Shown here one piece after another: positions 1-9,833 of a DNA stretch of 64,000 bases. A program made the translations under genes and the position numbers. The stretch comes from Ilyonectria destructans. Taxonomy: Eukaryota; Ascomycota; Sordariomycetes; Hypocreales; Nectriaceae. The stretch lies in contig JAHEWK010000022.1 in assembly GCA_020740775.1 (NCBI GenBank), positions 62,001-126,000 of the forward strand, given 5' to 3'. Under the pieces are notes generated by a model. It worked only from the letters and a program-made list of their open reading frames with translations, had not been told where the DNA came from and did no database searches. Position 1 is the stretch's first letter. Every line of letters begins with the position of its first letter.

Positions 1-526
1 CTGCCGCAACACCAACCGCCGAAGCTCCGCTCCAGACAAGAATAGCGCCCGCTTCGTCAACATGTCTTTCACGCATTGGCAGCTCGAGATCTGCAAACAG
101 CGCTATCGACGCGGTAGTCATACCGACCGGAAGTACGGCCCCTTGTTCAAATGTCAGGTTCTTGGGTAGATGCGAAGTCGCCGTCTCATTGAGAAGGGTA
201 TACGTTTGTAAAGCTGACGCGTCGTTGTTTCCAGTAACCATCCCTAGTGCAAATCCCATTACACGGTCGCCAGCTTGGAAGCGTGTTACGCTGGGTCCCA
301 CAGATATAACGGTCCCGGAAAGATCACTACCAAGTATGGCGGGGAACTTGTCGATGTTGATACCAAGACTTTGTATTTTCCAATCTGCGGGATTTGCAGC
401 GACTGCTTCATTGCGCACCAACAATTCACCCTGACCAGGCGTGGGGACGGGGCGTTCTTGGACGGTGAGTAGTCCTTGCCTGGCAGGAAGAACGGCAGCC
501 GTATTGAGACCGAGGGAGTGGACCAT
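1..526 (-). CDS. Zinc-type alcohol dehydrogenase / enoyl reductase-like (MDR) protein, N-terminal part
   Basis: Reading leftwards from the ATG at 526 the frame stays open to the window edge, giving about 175 N-terminal residues. It has the GroES-like beginning of the medium-chain dehydrogenase/reductase family: a VQERPVPTPGQGELLVR stretch, NPADWKIQ, then GSDLSGTVISVG and a GDRVMGF turn, and the start of the nucleotide-binding half (WSGASAVGVAA). The family transfers hydride from NAD(P)H to ketones, quinones or enoyl groups; fungal relatives often act in trans with polyketide synthases or as stand-alone reductases. The Cys/His zinc ligands of true alcohol dehydrogenases are not evident in the visible part, so a zinc-free quinone/enoyl reductase is more likely. 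The 3' half lies outside the window. No intron is needed in the visible part. Confidence 0.8.
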   Translation of the reverse strand, partial: MVHSLGLNTAAVLPARQGLLTVQERPVPTPGQGELLVRNEAVAANPADWKIQSLGINIDKFPAILGSDLSGTVISVGPSVTRFQAGDRVMGFALGMVTGNNDASALQTYTLLNETATSHLPKNLTFEQGAVLPVGMTTASIALFADLELPMRERHVDEAGAILVWSGASAVGVAA

Positions 527-2086
527 GATGCGCGATTGGTTAAAAGAGTAGAAGGACTGGTTGTTCTCAAAGAATGATGATGTTTTGGTTTATTAGCGAG
601 TGAAAGCCTTTAGTTAAGTAATGGGCCAAGTGCAAAGTATATATATCCATCTAGAGCAGTACGAATACGAGCGTAACATTCATGTGTTATGTTCTTGGGT
701 TTCATTGTAACCGCCCAACAAACTCACGCCGCAGCCTCCGAGATACAGAACTCATCAAAGGATTAAACAAATGTTGGGCAAGATCAATCTTAGTTGCGGC
801 AAATGTAAAATGCATTTTCTGTGCATCATTTAGCTGGTCAGTGCAACGTTGTCGCACTCGTTGGATGCGACACGAATGTTGGGTGAGATGAATGTTGGGC
901 AGGATGAATTATTTACATAAATCCTCCGAATAAGGAGTTAACTGTATACTAATCAAAAATTCCATGGTATCAGGAGTAGGAAGAAATGAGGGCAGGGACA
1001 GGAAATTTAATAACAATTCCGAGTTGTGTGGGTGGTGTGGGTATTTTTTGGGTTGCAATGGGGGATAAGAGCAGGTACGTAATGCCTCCGCGAAGTCGGT
1101 CTCTTGGGTCATAAAATGGCGCCGGCGCCTGATAAAGTCGGGAAGAAATTAAATAATCCACCCGAAAGAAGAGGATTGTGCCTGCATGCATACAGTATGT
1201 GCCCAGGCTATCAGCCTGCAAGGAGAATTTTGTTGTTCGGTTGCCGACGAATTGACATGTCACACTGCGTGGATAGGATCACACTGATGATGATGAAAGC
1301 GCTTGATTTCTAGCTAAAGGACGGGCCTAGAGCCCGTCTTTTATACATGATGAAGACGGCTGCTGCCGGAGGCGGCAGTCCGTCGCCGCCGCACAGGGGC
1401 CGGGGCCCTGTGGGTCCCGGGGACCGGGATCGTGGTCACAGGGCCGGCGATGTGGTCTGAGATAACAGGAGACAGAAAGGAAAGTCACGTTGTCTAGGAT
1501 ATGACCCCGAAATGTGACATGACATCTCATAAAACATTCTACCATCAGCCTTCCGTCCATCCGCCCGCTGCAGGCGTGGCTCAACAGCAGCCTCATAGGC
1601 GCCCCAAGCCAGAATAAACACGCCCTAGGCGGCGTCTCCAAAACGCTTTTCGAGCCCTCCAGAACGACTCTAGACGATTTTTAGACACTTCTTAGAGGGA
1701 AGCGGATGGGAGCAAACCCCGAAGTTTCCTGGTGGGGCGATTCGAAAGCGTTGTGGAATAGTAGTTGGCGGGTATGAGGTACCGGTACTTGGCCAATCTC
1801 ATTGACCCTGAAGACCCTTCTCTCGTTGAACTTTTTTCCCTCTGGGAGGATGTCTTCCCAACTCAACCCCTGCTTCTAGGGGCCAATTTGGTAATAGACC
1901 TTCAGAGCCACAACGAAGGTTCTACTTTGATTTAGTCATCCTGGGAAGTTTAATGCCCAAAGAACATGAAAATGCAATTTTTAAATGATTAGATCTATAT
2001 TGCTGTTGTACAGTGGGGGGCAATAAGTTTGAATCCAACATCACGTACCGCGCCTAGCCGGCTAGGCCTAATTAGGCTGCTACCTC
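527..2086. other. Intergenic stretch
   Basis: About 1.5 kb between the MDR gene and the pogo-type transposon. I find no frame with family resemblance. It holds small GC-rich hairpins, for example GACGGGC/GCCCGTC at 1320-1338. The part next to 526 should contain the promoter of the MDR gene. Confidence 0.5.
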
Positions 2087-2088
2087 TA

Positions 2089-2181
2089 CTAGGGGGGTCT
2101 CGTCATTTCACTACAGCTCAACCCCCCGTTCGTCCCTCACGGGGGGGTCATTGACTAGACAAATGGCTAGCGACTCAACAA
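2089..2181. repeat. Left 93-bp terminal inverted repeat
   Basis: Matches 4773-4865 in reverse complement over its whole length. It contains a nested near-palindrome at 2121-2148 in which ACCCCCCGT is answered by ACGGGGGGGT, so each end could fold on itself. Confidence 0.95.
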
Positions 2182-2329
2182 ATCTAGGTACCTTAGTCTG
2201 CACCAAAATTTTGGTGTGCACAATGTACCTTCATTATAGCGATTTCATGGGCTAAGTTGCATCAGTATGCTCCAAACAGTAAGTTGAGGTCGGTATAAGT
2301 GACCGACCACAACACCAAATTGATCATTT

Positions 2330-4573
2330 CTAGTCATCTATTTCATCTTTAGGGACCAAAAATTCGCCCTGACTAGCACAAATAATTCCCTCTTCAATGA
2401 CCTCAATTCCATCTGCTTCCAAAGTCAACAGTTCCTTTCCAACAGCCTGTTGCTGTGCATTTAAAGTGATAAAGTTGACAGCTTCTTGGACCACTTCCGG
2501 GTCGTAGTCTCTTGGCCAAGTAACTGTTTCTTGCCATCTTCTATCAGCTATTCCTAACTGCTGAAGCTGGCGATGAAGAGTGTATCTGTGTGCAAGCCAC
2601 TGACTTGAAGCAAGGTGGGCACGCCGGTCTGACTTACACCACCAGTCACCGCGTTTTAGCTTCAGCTGTGACAGTGGCTTCCAGGCTCTTATATGGTGTG
2701 AATAAATAACTTCTAGCTTCACAGCTGTGATGCTATTCCTGACATATGACCTGACATCACGTATCCAGCGGCGCAAATAGACAACTTCATCCTGGCCGTC
2801 TCTCTTCAAAATTCGCTTCCGCTCGTCACTCTGTGCCGCCAGTCTGTTGTATTCGTCCTTTGAGACACGAAGCCTAGCATCACCGACAGTAATTGGCCCG
2901 TATTTTGCTATAACTCCCGTCCGTGCTTGAAGGGCTGTCCGTCTCGTAGCTTTCTCTTTAAGACGGTGCATTTCCTGAGTTGCAGTGATGCCATTGACAG
3001 CGAGGGTGTTGCTAGCACTGACTGCATGTTCAAATACACGCATTACTGAGGGGGTCAGCGGCACTCCTGATGCTATTGATATATGTATCCGAAGCATCAC
3101 GTAGTCCTGATATCTCTCAATGACCTTCATTCGTAATGCCGGCGGACTTGCCTCTGCCCAGTTATATGCTGCTAACGGCACCTTCCGGGGCGTTATGGGG
3201 GTTGTGAAGCTGTCACAGCTGCCCTGATGTGAGGATGTAATTATTGACGAAGAGCCAACTTCCATGTGGCCTGGGAGCTTTTCAGAAGAGATATTTGCTG
3301 TCAATGATGACAGCGGATCAGCAAGCTGATTCAGGACCTTGGCTGGATCATGAGGAAATTTTTCCCAAGCAGATAAAATTATCTTCTTTTTAAAGGTGTA
3401 TTCCCGTATCTCTTGGAGGTGGAATAAGAAGTCAGTCTTATTAAATTCCGTAGCCCCATCAGCAATTTCTCGATAAAGGATATACTGATGCCACTATTTA
3501 TATGCATTAAAAACACCAACATCAAGAGGCTGAAGATAATGTGTGAGATGTAGAGGCATAGGGAAAAGCTCGATATTGTGCTGACTGCAAAAATAGAAGA
3601 TTTCGTTCGTAAAGTGGCTCTCACAGCCGTCCATAAGAAGAAGTCGCTTCTCATCCGGGTTGGAAGGCCGCATAAGCCGCTCAAAGTGAACAGCCCACTC
3701 CAGGGCAATAATGTCATTAACGTAACCCTTACTGCTAGTTGTGATTGTAATATCGTCATTGAGGCGATTTGTGACCCATTTAACCGGAATATTGACACCA
3801 GGTAAGATAAGAAAGAAAGGAATAGAGTGACCAGCGGCCGAAATCGACTCAACTGCAGTCACAGAGACTGTAGTATGTACATCAGTTAAGACGGGTTGTT
3901 CAACTTCTCGAAAAGTCCATACAAATGTGCCTTTTTGAAGATATCCAATTATAAAGCCAGTCTCATCAAAATTCCACGTATTCTCGGGCTTGATGCTATT
4001 TTCACGGATAAATTGCTCAAAGCCGCAGTAGAAAGCCTCGATGTAGGCACAATCTTGCATCGCTTTTCTCTTCACATCTCGAGTAGCTGACTTCTTCACA
4101 TGAAAGATATTTTTCCAACGCTTCATAAAATATCTAGCCCATCCATGTGATGCAGTCTGAGGCCGGTCATATGCCTTCAAAATGGCGTTGGCATTGTGTT
4201 GAAGAGATCGCAGCTGAATGTGGTGCCCTTGTGTAATGCGGCGATGTGCCCAGCATAGCAACGCTTGCTCTTGAGTGTCGGTCAAAAGAGTGTTATTCCC
4301 GCCATTTTGAGTGACAGGCTTCGCTCCGCTAAGACGAGACCGGAGCCTGCCGTACGGGATCTTAAGCTCTTTTGCTGCCTTAGCTGCGGAAGGATAAAAG
4401 CCCTCCCGGAAGAGGTCTGCTGCAGCAAGAGTCCGAGTCTCAAGATTCCCTTCGTGGTGACGCGAGAAATTGGGCTTTCCGGAACGAGGGCAAATCCATT
4501 TTTGTACTGCTGATAGCCCTGGCTCTGGGCTACCAGATGCATCATTCCGATCACGATTTGATGAAGAACTCAT
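2330..4573 (-). pseudogene. Pogo/Fot1-type transposase with one in-frame amber codon
   Basis: One frame of 748 codons from ATG 4573 to the stop at 2330, broken only by TAG at 3494-3496; both halves are in the same frame. The N-terminus has a Psq-like helix-turn-helix (AADLFREGFYPSAAKAAKEL) and a CENP-B-type second HTH (HGWARYFMKRW). The DDE/D core is visible: WNFDETGF, LLLMDGCESH and QPLDVGVF carry the three acidic residues. The amber codon lies just after the third aspartate, so the truncated product of 359 residues would retain the catalytic triad but lose the C-terminal half. AAA-TAG-TGG fits C-to-T change of CAG in CpA context. The product normally cuts and pastes the element. It may act only if the stop is suppressed or if another copy supplies enzyme. 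Confidence 0.9.
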
Positions 4574-4772
4574 AATGTTGTGGTGGTTTGAAGTTATAGT
4601 GTTTTTGGTGATACTATCAATTGAAGGATGTGGTGATGCGGGGTTGCTGTTGCGGCTGCGTCATGACGCCAAAAGCGGCATACGCTGTTGCATGTAAGAG
4701 AGTTATTTTAGTAAACATAGATACCTAATTTTTACTAGTCTGTACACCTATTTTTTAGGTACTATTCTTAGC

Positions 4773-4865
4773 TTGTTGAGTCGCTAGCCATTTGTCTAGT
4801 CAATGACCCCCCCGTGAGGGACGAACGGGGGGTTGAGCTGTAGTGAAATGACGAGACCCCCCTAG
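4773..4865. repeat. Right 93-bp terminal inverted repeat
   Basis: Reverse complement of 2089-2181. It starts TTGTTGAGTCGC on the inner side and ends CGAGACCCCCCTAG at the TA duplication. Confidence 0.95.
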
Positions 4866-4901
4866 TAATGCTGCTTTTGGCCCCTTTCCTTCTCTTTCTA
4901 A

Positions 4902-4928
4902 CATCATCATTATCATCATCATCATTAT
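4902..4928. repeat. ATC/ATT microsatellite
   Basis: Imperfect run of CAT/ATC triplets between the pogo-type element and the ATG of the Tc1-like relic. Confidence 0.7.
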
Positions 4929-4941
4929 TAACACCGTAACA

Positions 4942-5371
4942 ATGCCACGGCGTGGGCTTGAATTATCCCCTAAAATGAGGTCTCGAATCTACGAGCTTCA
5001 TTCACTTCGATATTCACATGCAAAAATCAAGGAATTACATCCAGAAATCCCTCTCGGCACAATAAAAACAACCCTCCGTCGCGAAGCCTAACGCGTTGAC
5101 AACCAAAGTCAGCCACGGCCAGGGCGGCCACGAGCAATCACGGACGAGACCCGCGACTTCGTCTACGATACAGTTACACATACGGATCCGCATATTACAC
5201 ATAGAGAGCTTTTAGATTCAATTGATAATGTCTGCAAAAGACGGGCTCTTGAAATGATCCTTCGTGAATTGGGTAACGTACTTAATAAGCGAATGTCGCA
5301 GGCAAGATCCCGTTGCATGGTTTTGCGTGACCGGGATAAAGCTATGATCATGTTACGGAGTAGGTACGTTG
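4942..5371 (+). pseudogene. Tc1-like transposase relic, N-terminal part
   Basis: From ATG 4942 the frame gives a paired-like HTH (MPRRGLELSPKMRSRI, then HAKIKELHPEIPLGTIKTTL), an in-frame TAA, and continues in the same frame with QPRPGRPRAITDETR, the GRPR linker between the two HTH units of Tc1/mariner transposases, and then a second helical segment. The TAA follows REA and fits a CAA codon changed C-to-T in CpA context. The DDE core is missing after about 5370. An inactive fragment next to, and independent of, the pogo-type element. Confidence 0.75.
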
Positions 5372-5581
5372 CTTCTCCCCCTCTCTCCGTAGCCGCTGTC
5401 CAAGGGACCTCACGATGCCAAGACATAAGACCTACTAGGCAGTTCCAGGAACTGGCGGGCCGTGATGCCTCCTGACGGTTGCAAGTATAAATTGAGATTG
5501 CTCTAGTTATACTTATTGCTTTTTATGCGACACCTCCCTGTGCATTGCCTACATTAAGCCCCTTTGGTGATAAACGACAAC

Positions 5582-6189
5582 ATGCCAACTATGTCCGTCG
5601 CAGCTGAAGCGCCAGTGGCTACGGCACTGGCCAACCGTGCGCCAACAAGCGTCCCCTTAGGTGACATCCTTGTGGCAGTGGTCCTATTGCAACACCGGAT
5701 TTCGAAGGATACTAAATCCAAAAAGATTTCTCTAAGCCTAGCATCACCCTCCTATGGATGCATGGGGGTGAATATTGTTTCGGATCCGCCCTCTTCATGT
5801 TAGCTACGCTCCTGCGGCTTGCCGAGCTCAGCTCCAAACGTGATATCAATCTCAACATCCTGTCGGTCGAATACACCCTTGCTCCAAGCGCTTCTTTCCC
5901 AAAACAGCAGGACGAAGCCGTCGCAGCATACAAATACCTTATCGAGCACGAACACATTGACGCTAAGAACATCATTGTGGGAGGCGATTCCGCAGGCGGC
6001 CATCTAGCCATGGCTTGCCTTGTAGCTCTCAGTCAACAGGGGCTTCCTCGGCCAAGAGCAGCTTTGCTCGTGTGTCCATGGGCAAACTTGACTAACTCGG
6101 GAGCCACATTCATTCAAAACAAGTATTTAGATGGCTTAGACAAGGCACAATTGGATGATTTGGCATCCAAGGTTCTCAAACTGATTTGA
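5582..6189 (+). pseudogene. Alpha/beta hydrolase (HSL/esterase family), frameshifted and C-terminally truncated
   Basis: The first frame from ATG 5582 ends in QHRISKDTKSKK; the homologous reading then shifts by one base near 5725-5740 and continues with SITLLWMHGGEYCFGSA, the oxyanion-hole HGG motif, and GDSAGGHLAMA, the nucleophile elbow of the hormone-sensitive-lipase family (Abhydrolase_3). It stops at 6187-6189 after VCPWANLT and a short helix, before the region that supplies the catalytic Asp and His. Such enzymes hydrolyse short esters or lactones. With a frameshift and a lost C-terminus it is probably dead. A spliced gene with an unusual junction is less likely. Confidence 0.7.
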
Positions 6190-7315
6190 AGGGCGGCGTA
6201 AGATTGAGCCGGCCCCCCCAGACATTCTTCGTCGCGATCCGCTTGTCACGCGTACTCAGGCTCGAAACTCGTTCCTCACCAAAAGTGGGACCCTCTCGGA
6301 CTTGCTTGCCTTCTCATCCACACACGGTTAGTGCGGCGCAGCGACCCCACCAAAAGGATATCCCCAGCAATGAAGTCCGAGAAGCTAAGAGAAGGCGTCA
6401 TCAACATGGAGATCCGAAACCAGTTGGAAAACTCAGTTACGGACGACACCGGCAGCTGGTTGATCTTTGGGAAAATTGTGACCTTGGTTCTACTGGATTC
6501 ACCTGTGCACACCTCATGATTTGATCACTCAGAAAGACACTCATAATCGCTCCAGTAATGGTGGATTTGACGGCCACAGCCTTTGAGGCATGCCTTAGAA
6601 ATGCGATTTTCACACGGATCTTTGGCCGCGGCTTGAGCTGCTGGATGTTGGGTGACGCAATCTTTGTCATTGCTTCAGTCGCATGGATAATTGCTGGGAT
6701 AGTTGCTGAGAGTGACCAAACTTTGGTGATCTACCACAGGCTAAGGGCGTTGTAGTCGAGGAAACCAAGTCCGAGCCTCGGATGGACTTACCCTTACCTC
6801 AGCATTCACAGCGGATGATCCCGGAATGCCCCGCAGAAGCGACCGTGGAGTTTGCTAGCTGCCAGACCTCGGGCTTTGGCCTTCAGTTAAAAAAAAACGG
6901 ATACACCTGGCTGAGCCGGTCCCACAAGTCATTAAACCGACTAGACATTAATCAGCATTGGTCGCCGTACTGCCAAATTTCCGTCAATTATTTCCTATTT
7001 TAGCTTTAAAAGGAAATCCAGGCGTGCATAAATGCCAATTGACGATGCGCATCCGCATTGAAAAGACAAATGATTCCAAATGGTATCCTGGAACTCCCCC
7101 TGAAAATGTAGCACATGACAATGGGCCGCGATGCCCGCATCTTAGGACTCTAATTGACTAAGACCATGGGTGGAATGAACTGGTCATGATACATATCCTT
7201 CAATACACTTTAAATAAGGTGTGTTTGTTTGTTTCCCTTTCTGGCCATGAACCAGTCTCCATCTCCTCTAAACAATAAGTTCTAGACACAGAAACCGTCA
7301 TCTCATATTGAACGA
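6190..7315. other. Intergenic stretch, probably decayed coding DNA
   Basis: Several short open frames on both strands (for example 6558-6755 on the plus strand with a hydrophobic WMLGDAIFVIASVAWIIAG segment), but none that I can place in a family. Confidence 0.35.
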
Positions 7316-7549
7316 ATGATGCCAGAGTTTCTGACTCCTACTGATGTCACGCCTCAGAAGAGTGGACAACCCGTTAAAGATCAGTTCGTAAGCACTGCGT
7401 CAGACCAGACTCTCGACGGCGATATTCTCGAATACCCAGAAGGCGGGACCAAGGCTCGGTTGGTGGTCATTGGCGCCTGGTGTGCGATGATCCCATCCAT
7501 GGGCCTGCTGAACTCGCTGGCTGTTCTCCAAGCATGGCTAACCAGTTGA
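7316..7549 (+). pseudogene. MFS (monocarboxylate-transporter-like) N-terminal fragment
   Basis: ATG 7316 opens 77 residues: a hydrophilic N-tail with PEGG, then ARLVVIGAWCAMIPSMGLLN and SLAVLQAWL, the first transmembrane helix of fungal MCT-like MFS proteins. The frame stops right after QAWLTS, and no following helices are found before the LTR at 8052. A relic of a transporter gene. A very short exon followed by an intron cannot be excluded, but no second exon is visible. Confidence 0.65.
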
Positions 7550-8051
7550 ATGGCATGTCTGAATCTTCACCGCGTGCCATGCGCCGTAACAATTTGTGTG
7601 GGTTTGAGAACCATGCATACATCTCCCTCCATACCGCCCACTCTGCTTATAACCCTGTCTTAGTGCTACCGCGTCCGGTTGATCTGTCGTCTGAGATAGA
7701 CCCCTGTTGAGTTGCGGCTCGGTGGGTTTTCTTGGCTGACCGCATCGGTCACTCCGGAAGTTGAGCGCTACCACCACTTGAGAGTCGGGCTGAATGGACC
7801 TCCACATACAACAGAGGGGTTCTGGTCCAATGAGAAAGAAGACACTGCTGCGAGTTTCAGTCACCATCTCGGCCAAGCCCAGAGTAGGGGGCATCTAGTA
7901 CCTGAGTGACAGGGGTTCCGGGCGCAACTGAGGCCTTGCATGAATAACGGACTAACATGGAACTTCTGCAACGCCACCCGAGGGACTGTATCGCCTCGGG
8001 TTCTCGGCAAGAAGCTCTGAGGGAGATATCACCACGGCCGTACCAAGCCCC
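7550..8051. other. Unassigned stretch between MFS fragment and solo LTR
   Basis: No frame with recognisable similarity. Confidence 0.3.
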
Positions 8052-8260
8052 TGTTGTTGGATTGCGCAGTGATGCTGAGTGCACTTGATAAAAGGTGGTT
8101 GTTATTGTTGTGATTGTTATTTTTAATGAACGTGAAAGCCCTCTTTTATACTTCAATATGAGCCTGAGTCCTACGAAGTCGCCACCATCTAGGACTTCTT
8201 TAGAGTTTGTCATGACATCAGGGTCATGAAGTCGAGGGGGAGACCTCAATACTTCCAACA
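8052..8260 (+). mobile_element. Diverged solo LTR, copy A (209 bp)
   Basis: Begins TGTTGTTGGATTGCGCAG and ends CTTCCAACA, matching the copies at 31356 and 43108 at both ends, with the shared start GATGCTGAGTGCACTTGA. Flanking five bases (GCCCC, ATATA) differ, so no target duplication remains. The interior is much more diverged than in the other two copies, so this is the oldest insertion or a recombinant. Confidence 0.7.
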
Positions 8261-8262
8261 AT

Positions 8263-8420
8263 ATATGGGATATATTGTCATACTGCCAATATATTGGGTT
8301 CTTGGCAATTCAATACAATATGGATCAATGTCATATTGCGTAATACAATACGCACCACTTGGCAATACAATAATATTGCGAGGATTCCATATTGCCAATA
8401 TAGGCATCGTTTATATTATT
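8263..8420. repeat. AT-rich stretch dense in CAATAT/ATATTG
   Basis: Directly after the LTR, roughly a dozen variants of CAATA(T) and its complement occur in about 150 bp, spaced irregularly and on both strands. No coding potential. Function unknown. Confidence 0.6.
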
Positions 8421-8727
8421 AACAACACTGGCTTAAGATCTACGTGCAGTTCCTATGGAAGGATAATATCGCTTTAGCCTAAGGCTATAGTTAAGCCTGG
8501 GCTCAACCCTGCCTATGTTTTGTGTTTCCAACTCATCAGCAAGCGTTATATACGCTTTAAAGAATTGCTCCTCTAGGAAAACGCTGGCTTTTGCTCGAAA
8601 AGTGATGCCTCTCGGTTTATCGTCCCCACCACCTTGCCTGCTTCCGAGCATGTCTTGAAGGAGTCATTCATCGGAAAGGAATTGGCAATTAAGATTCTTC
8701 CTGGTATTCAGCAAAGAGAAGACGCGG

Positions 8728-9195
8728 ATGCCTCCGACGAAGCGTCGGACGCAAAAAAAGAGGCAAAGAGAAAGTGAAAAGCGACAAGCAGGTACGAGAG
8801 CCCTTTCATCCGCGGTGATAAATCTAATATATTTAGCAGTAAAGCGTTTGAAAGAAAGGCCCTTCAGAGACTCGCTACCTACACCATGGCAGGCGGGCTC
8901 CTTGGTCGAAGGGCCGTTGGAAATCATGCGGAAACTGAGGCTTGTTCGGGAGGAGAAGTACGGGATTTCTTTCAGCACCTCCTTACGCTCAATCGATCAA
9001 ATTAAGCACACAATATCCAGCAAGGAATGGTATTTGACCTACACCACTGTCAGCAATCGCAATGACCTCATCGTCGAGATTTGCGTTAAGGTTCCGTCGG
9101 AGTTTGCGCAAAGCTTCCCACATATGCTACAAGACTTGAAAAAGATCCTTGCAGCAGAGACAGGAATGGATATACAGTATGATACAGACAAATAG
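8728..9195 (+). CDS. Hypothetical basic protein, 155 aa
   Basis: Single open frame from ATG 8728 to TAG 9195. The first 25 residues are very rich in Lys/Arg (KRRTQKKRQRESEKRQ), followed by a globular-looking part (SSKEWYLTYTTVSNRNDLIV, then DLKKILAAETGMDIQ) that could alternate strands and helices. I do not recognise the family. The frame stays open upstream to 8659. The flanks are transposon-rich, so this may be a decayed exon rather than a gene. Confidence 0.35.
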   Translation: MPPTKRRTQKKRQRESEKRQAGTRALSSAVINLIYLAVKRLKERPFRDSLPTPWQAGSLVEGPLEIMRKLRLVREEKYGISFSTSLRSIDQIKHTISSKEWYLTYTTVSNRNDLIVEICVKVPSEFAQSFPHMLQDLKKILAAETGMDIQYDTDK

Positions 9196-9400
9196 ATTAC
9201 TAGTTTGAGGATGCTTTGGCATGTTTTCCCTAGCCCGATCGCTATCCCGTGAATGTCAGCGTGTTGAGGCCGTGTGACTAAGGTGGTCCGATCTGCTGGT
9301 GGCTGGGATGTGGATACTATGTAAGGAGCTGTGCTCCTCTCGGATATATGTAACTTGGAACTAACAACAACATAATTGTCAGATACGTCAGAGGCGAAAG

Positions 9401-9437
9401 TTGCCACCTATTGCCACCTATTGCCACCTATTGCCAC
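9401..9437. repeat. 10-bp tandem repeat, 3.7 copies
   Basis: TTGCCACCTA repeated three times exactly at 9401-9430, followed by seven bases of a fourth unit. Confidence 0.95.
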
Positions 9438-9833
9438 GAGGCTTAGCAATCAGCTTCTAGCTGATTCTATACAGAAGAGAAAGGGTATATAGAGCTTGCC
9501 CTGAAACCTCAAGACACGGGACAGAGAATACACAATTTTTCACCCTAATATTTGACAATAATCAACCTATTTTTGTTTTATCACTTCTCCGTTCTGTTCT
9601 AGATATCTTTCACTCCCCGTCTCCTTCTTGCGGCAGGATCATCTCGCAATTCTGCTGCGACCTGAGCTTCGATCTGATCATCTTCTGATAAAGCTGATTC
9701 GTCTTAATACTGCCGAAAGGCTGTGCTGCATACTATACACTTCTTGCAGCAAGAAAGAAGTCTTTCATCAGACCATCAGAGGTATTCCTAGTTTGATGAT
9801 GATAGAAACATGTGAGACTCTCTTGTTTGGGGC
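9438..9833. other. Intergenic stretch
   Basis: About 0.4 kb downstream of the regulator gene; likely its 3' untranslated region and spacer. Nothing else seen. Confidence 0.4.

Larger units (their letters stand above)
2089..4865 (-). mobile_element. Pogo/Fot1-type (Tc1-mariner superfamily) DNA transposon, both ends present
   Basis: A 2,777-bp element bounded by 93-bp inverted repeats and flanked by TA on both sides (2087-2088 and 4866-4867), the target duplication of the Tc1/mariner superfamily. It carries one transposase frame read leftwards. The ends begin CTAGGGGGGTCTCG. Its right end abuts a Tc1-like relic at 4942. The two inverted repeats look identical, which suggests recent insertion, yet the transposase contains an in-frame stop. 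Confidence 0.93.

Noticed and set aside
1327..1641. 104-codon open frame on the minus strand
   Set aside because: Composition follows GC-rich palindromes; no motif or splice context.
8055..8260. Start of LTR copy A at TGTTGG (8055)
   Set aside because: Copies B and C, which have intact duplications, show that the element starts three bases earlier with TGTTGTTG.
9401..9437. Tandem repeat as a CRISPR-like array
   Set aside because: Units are 10 bp without spacers; it is an ordinary minisatellite.
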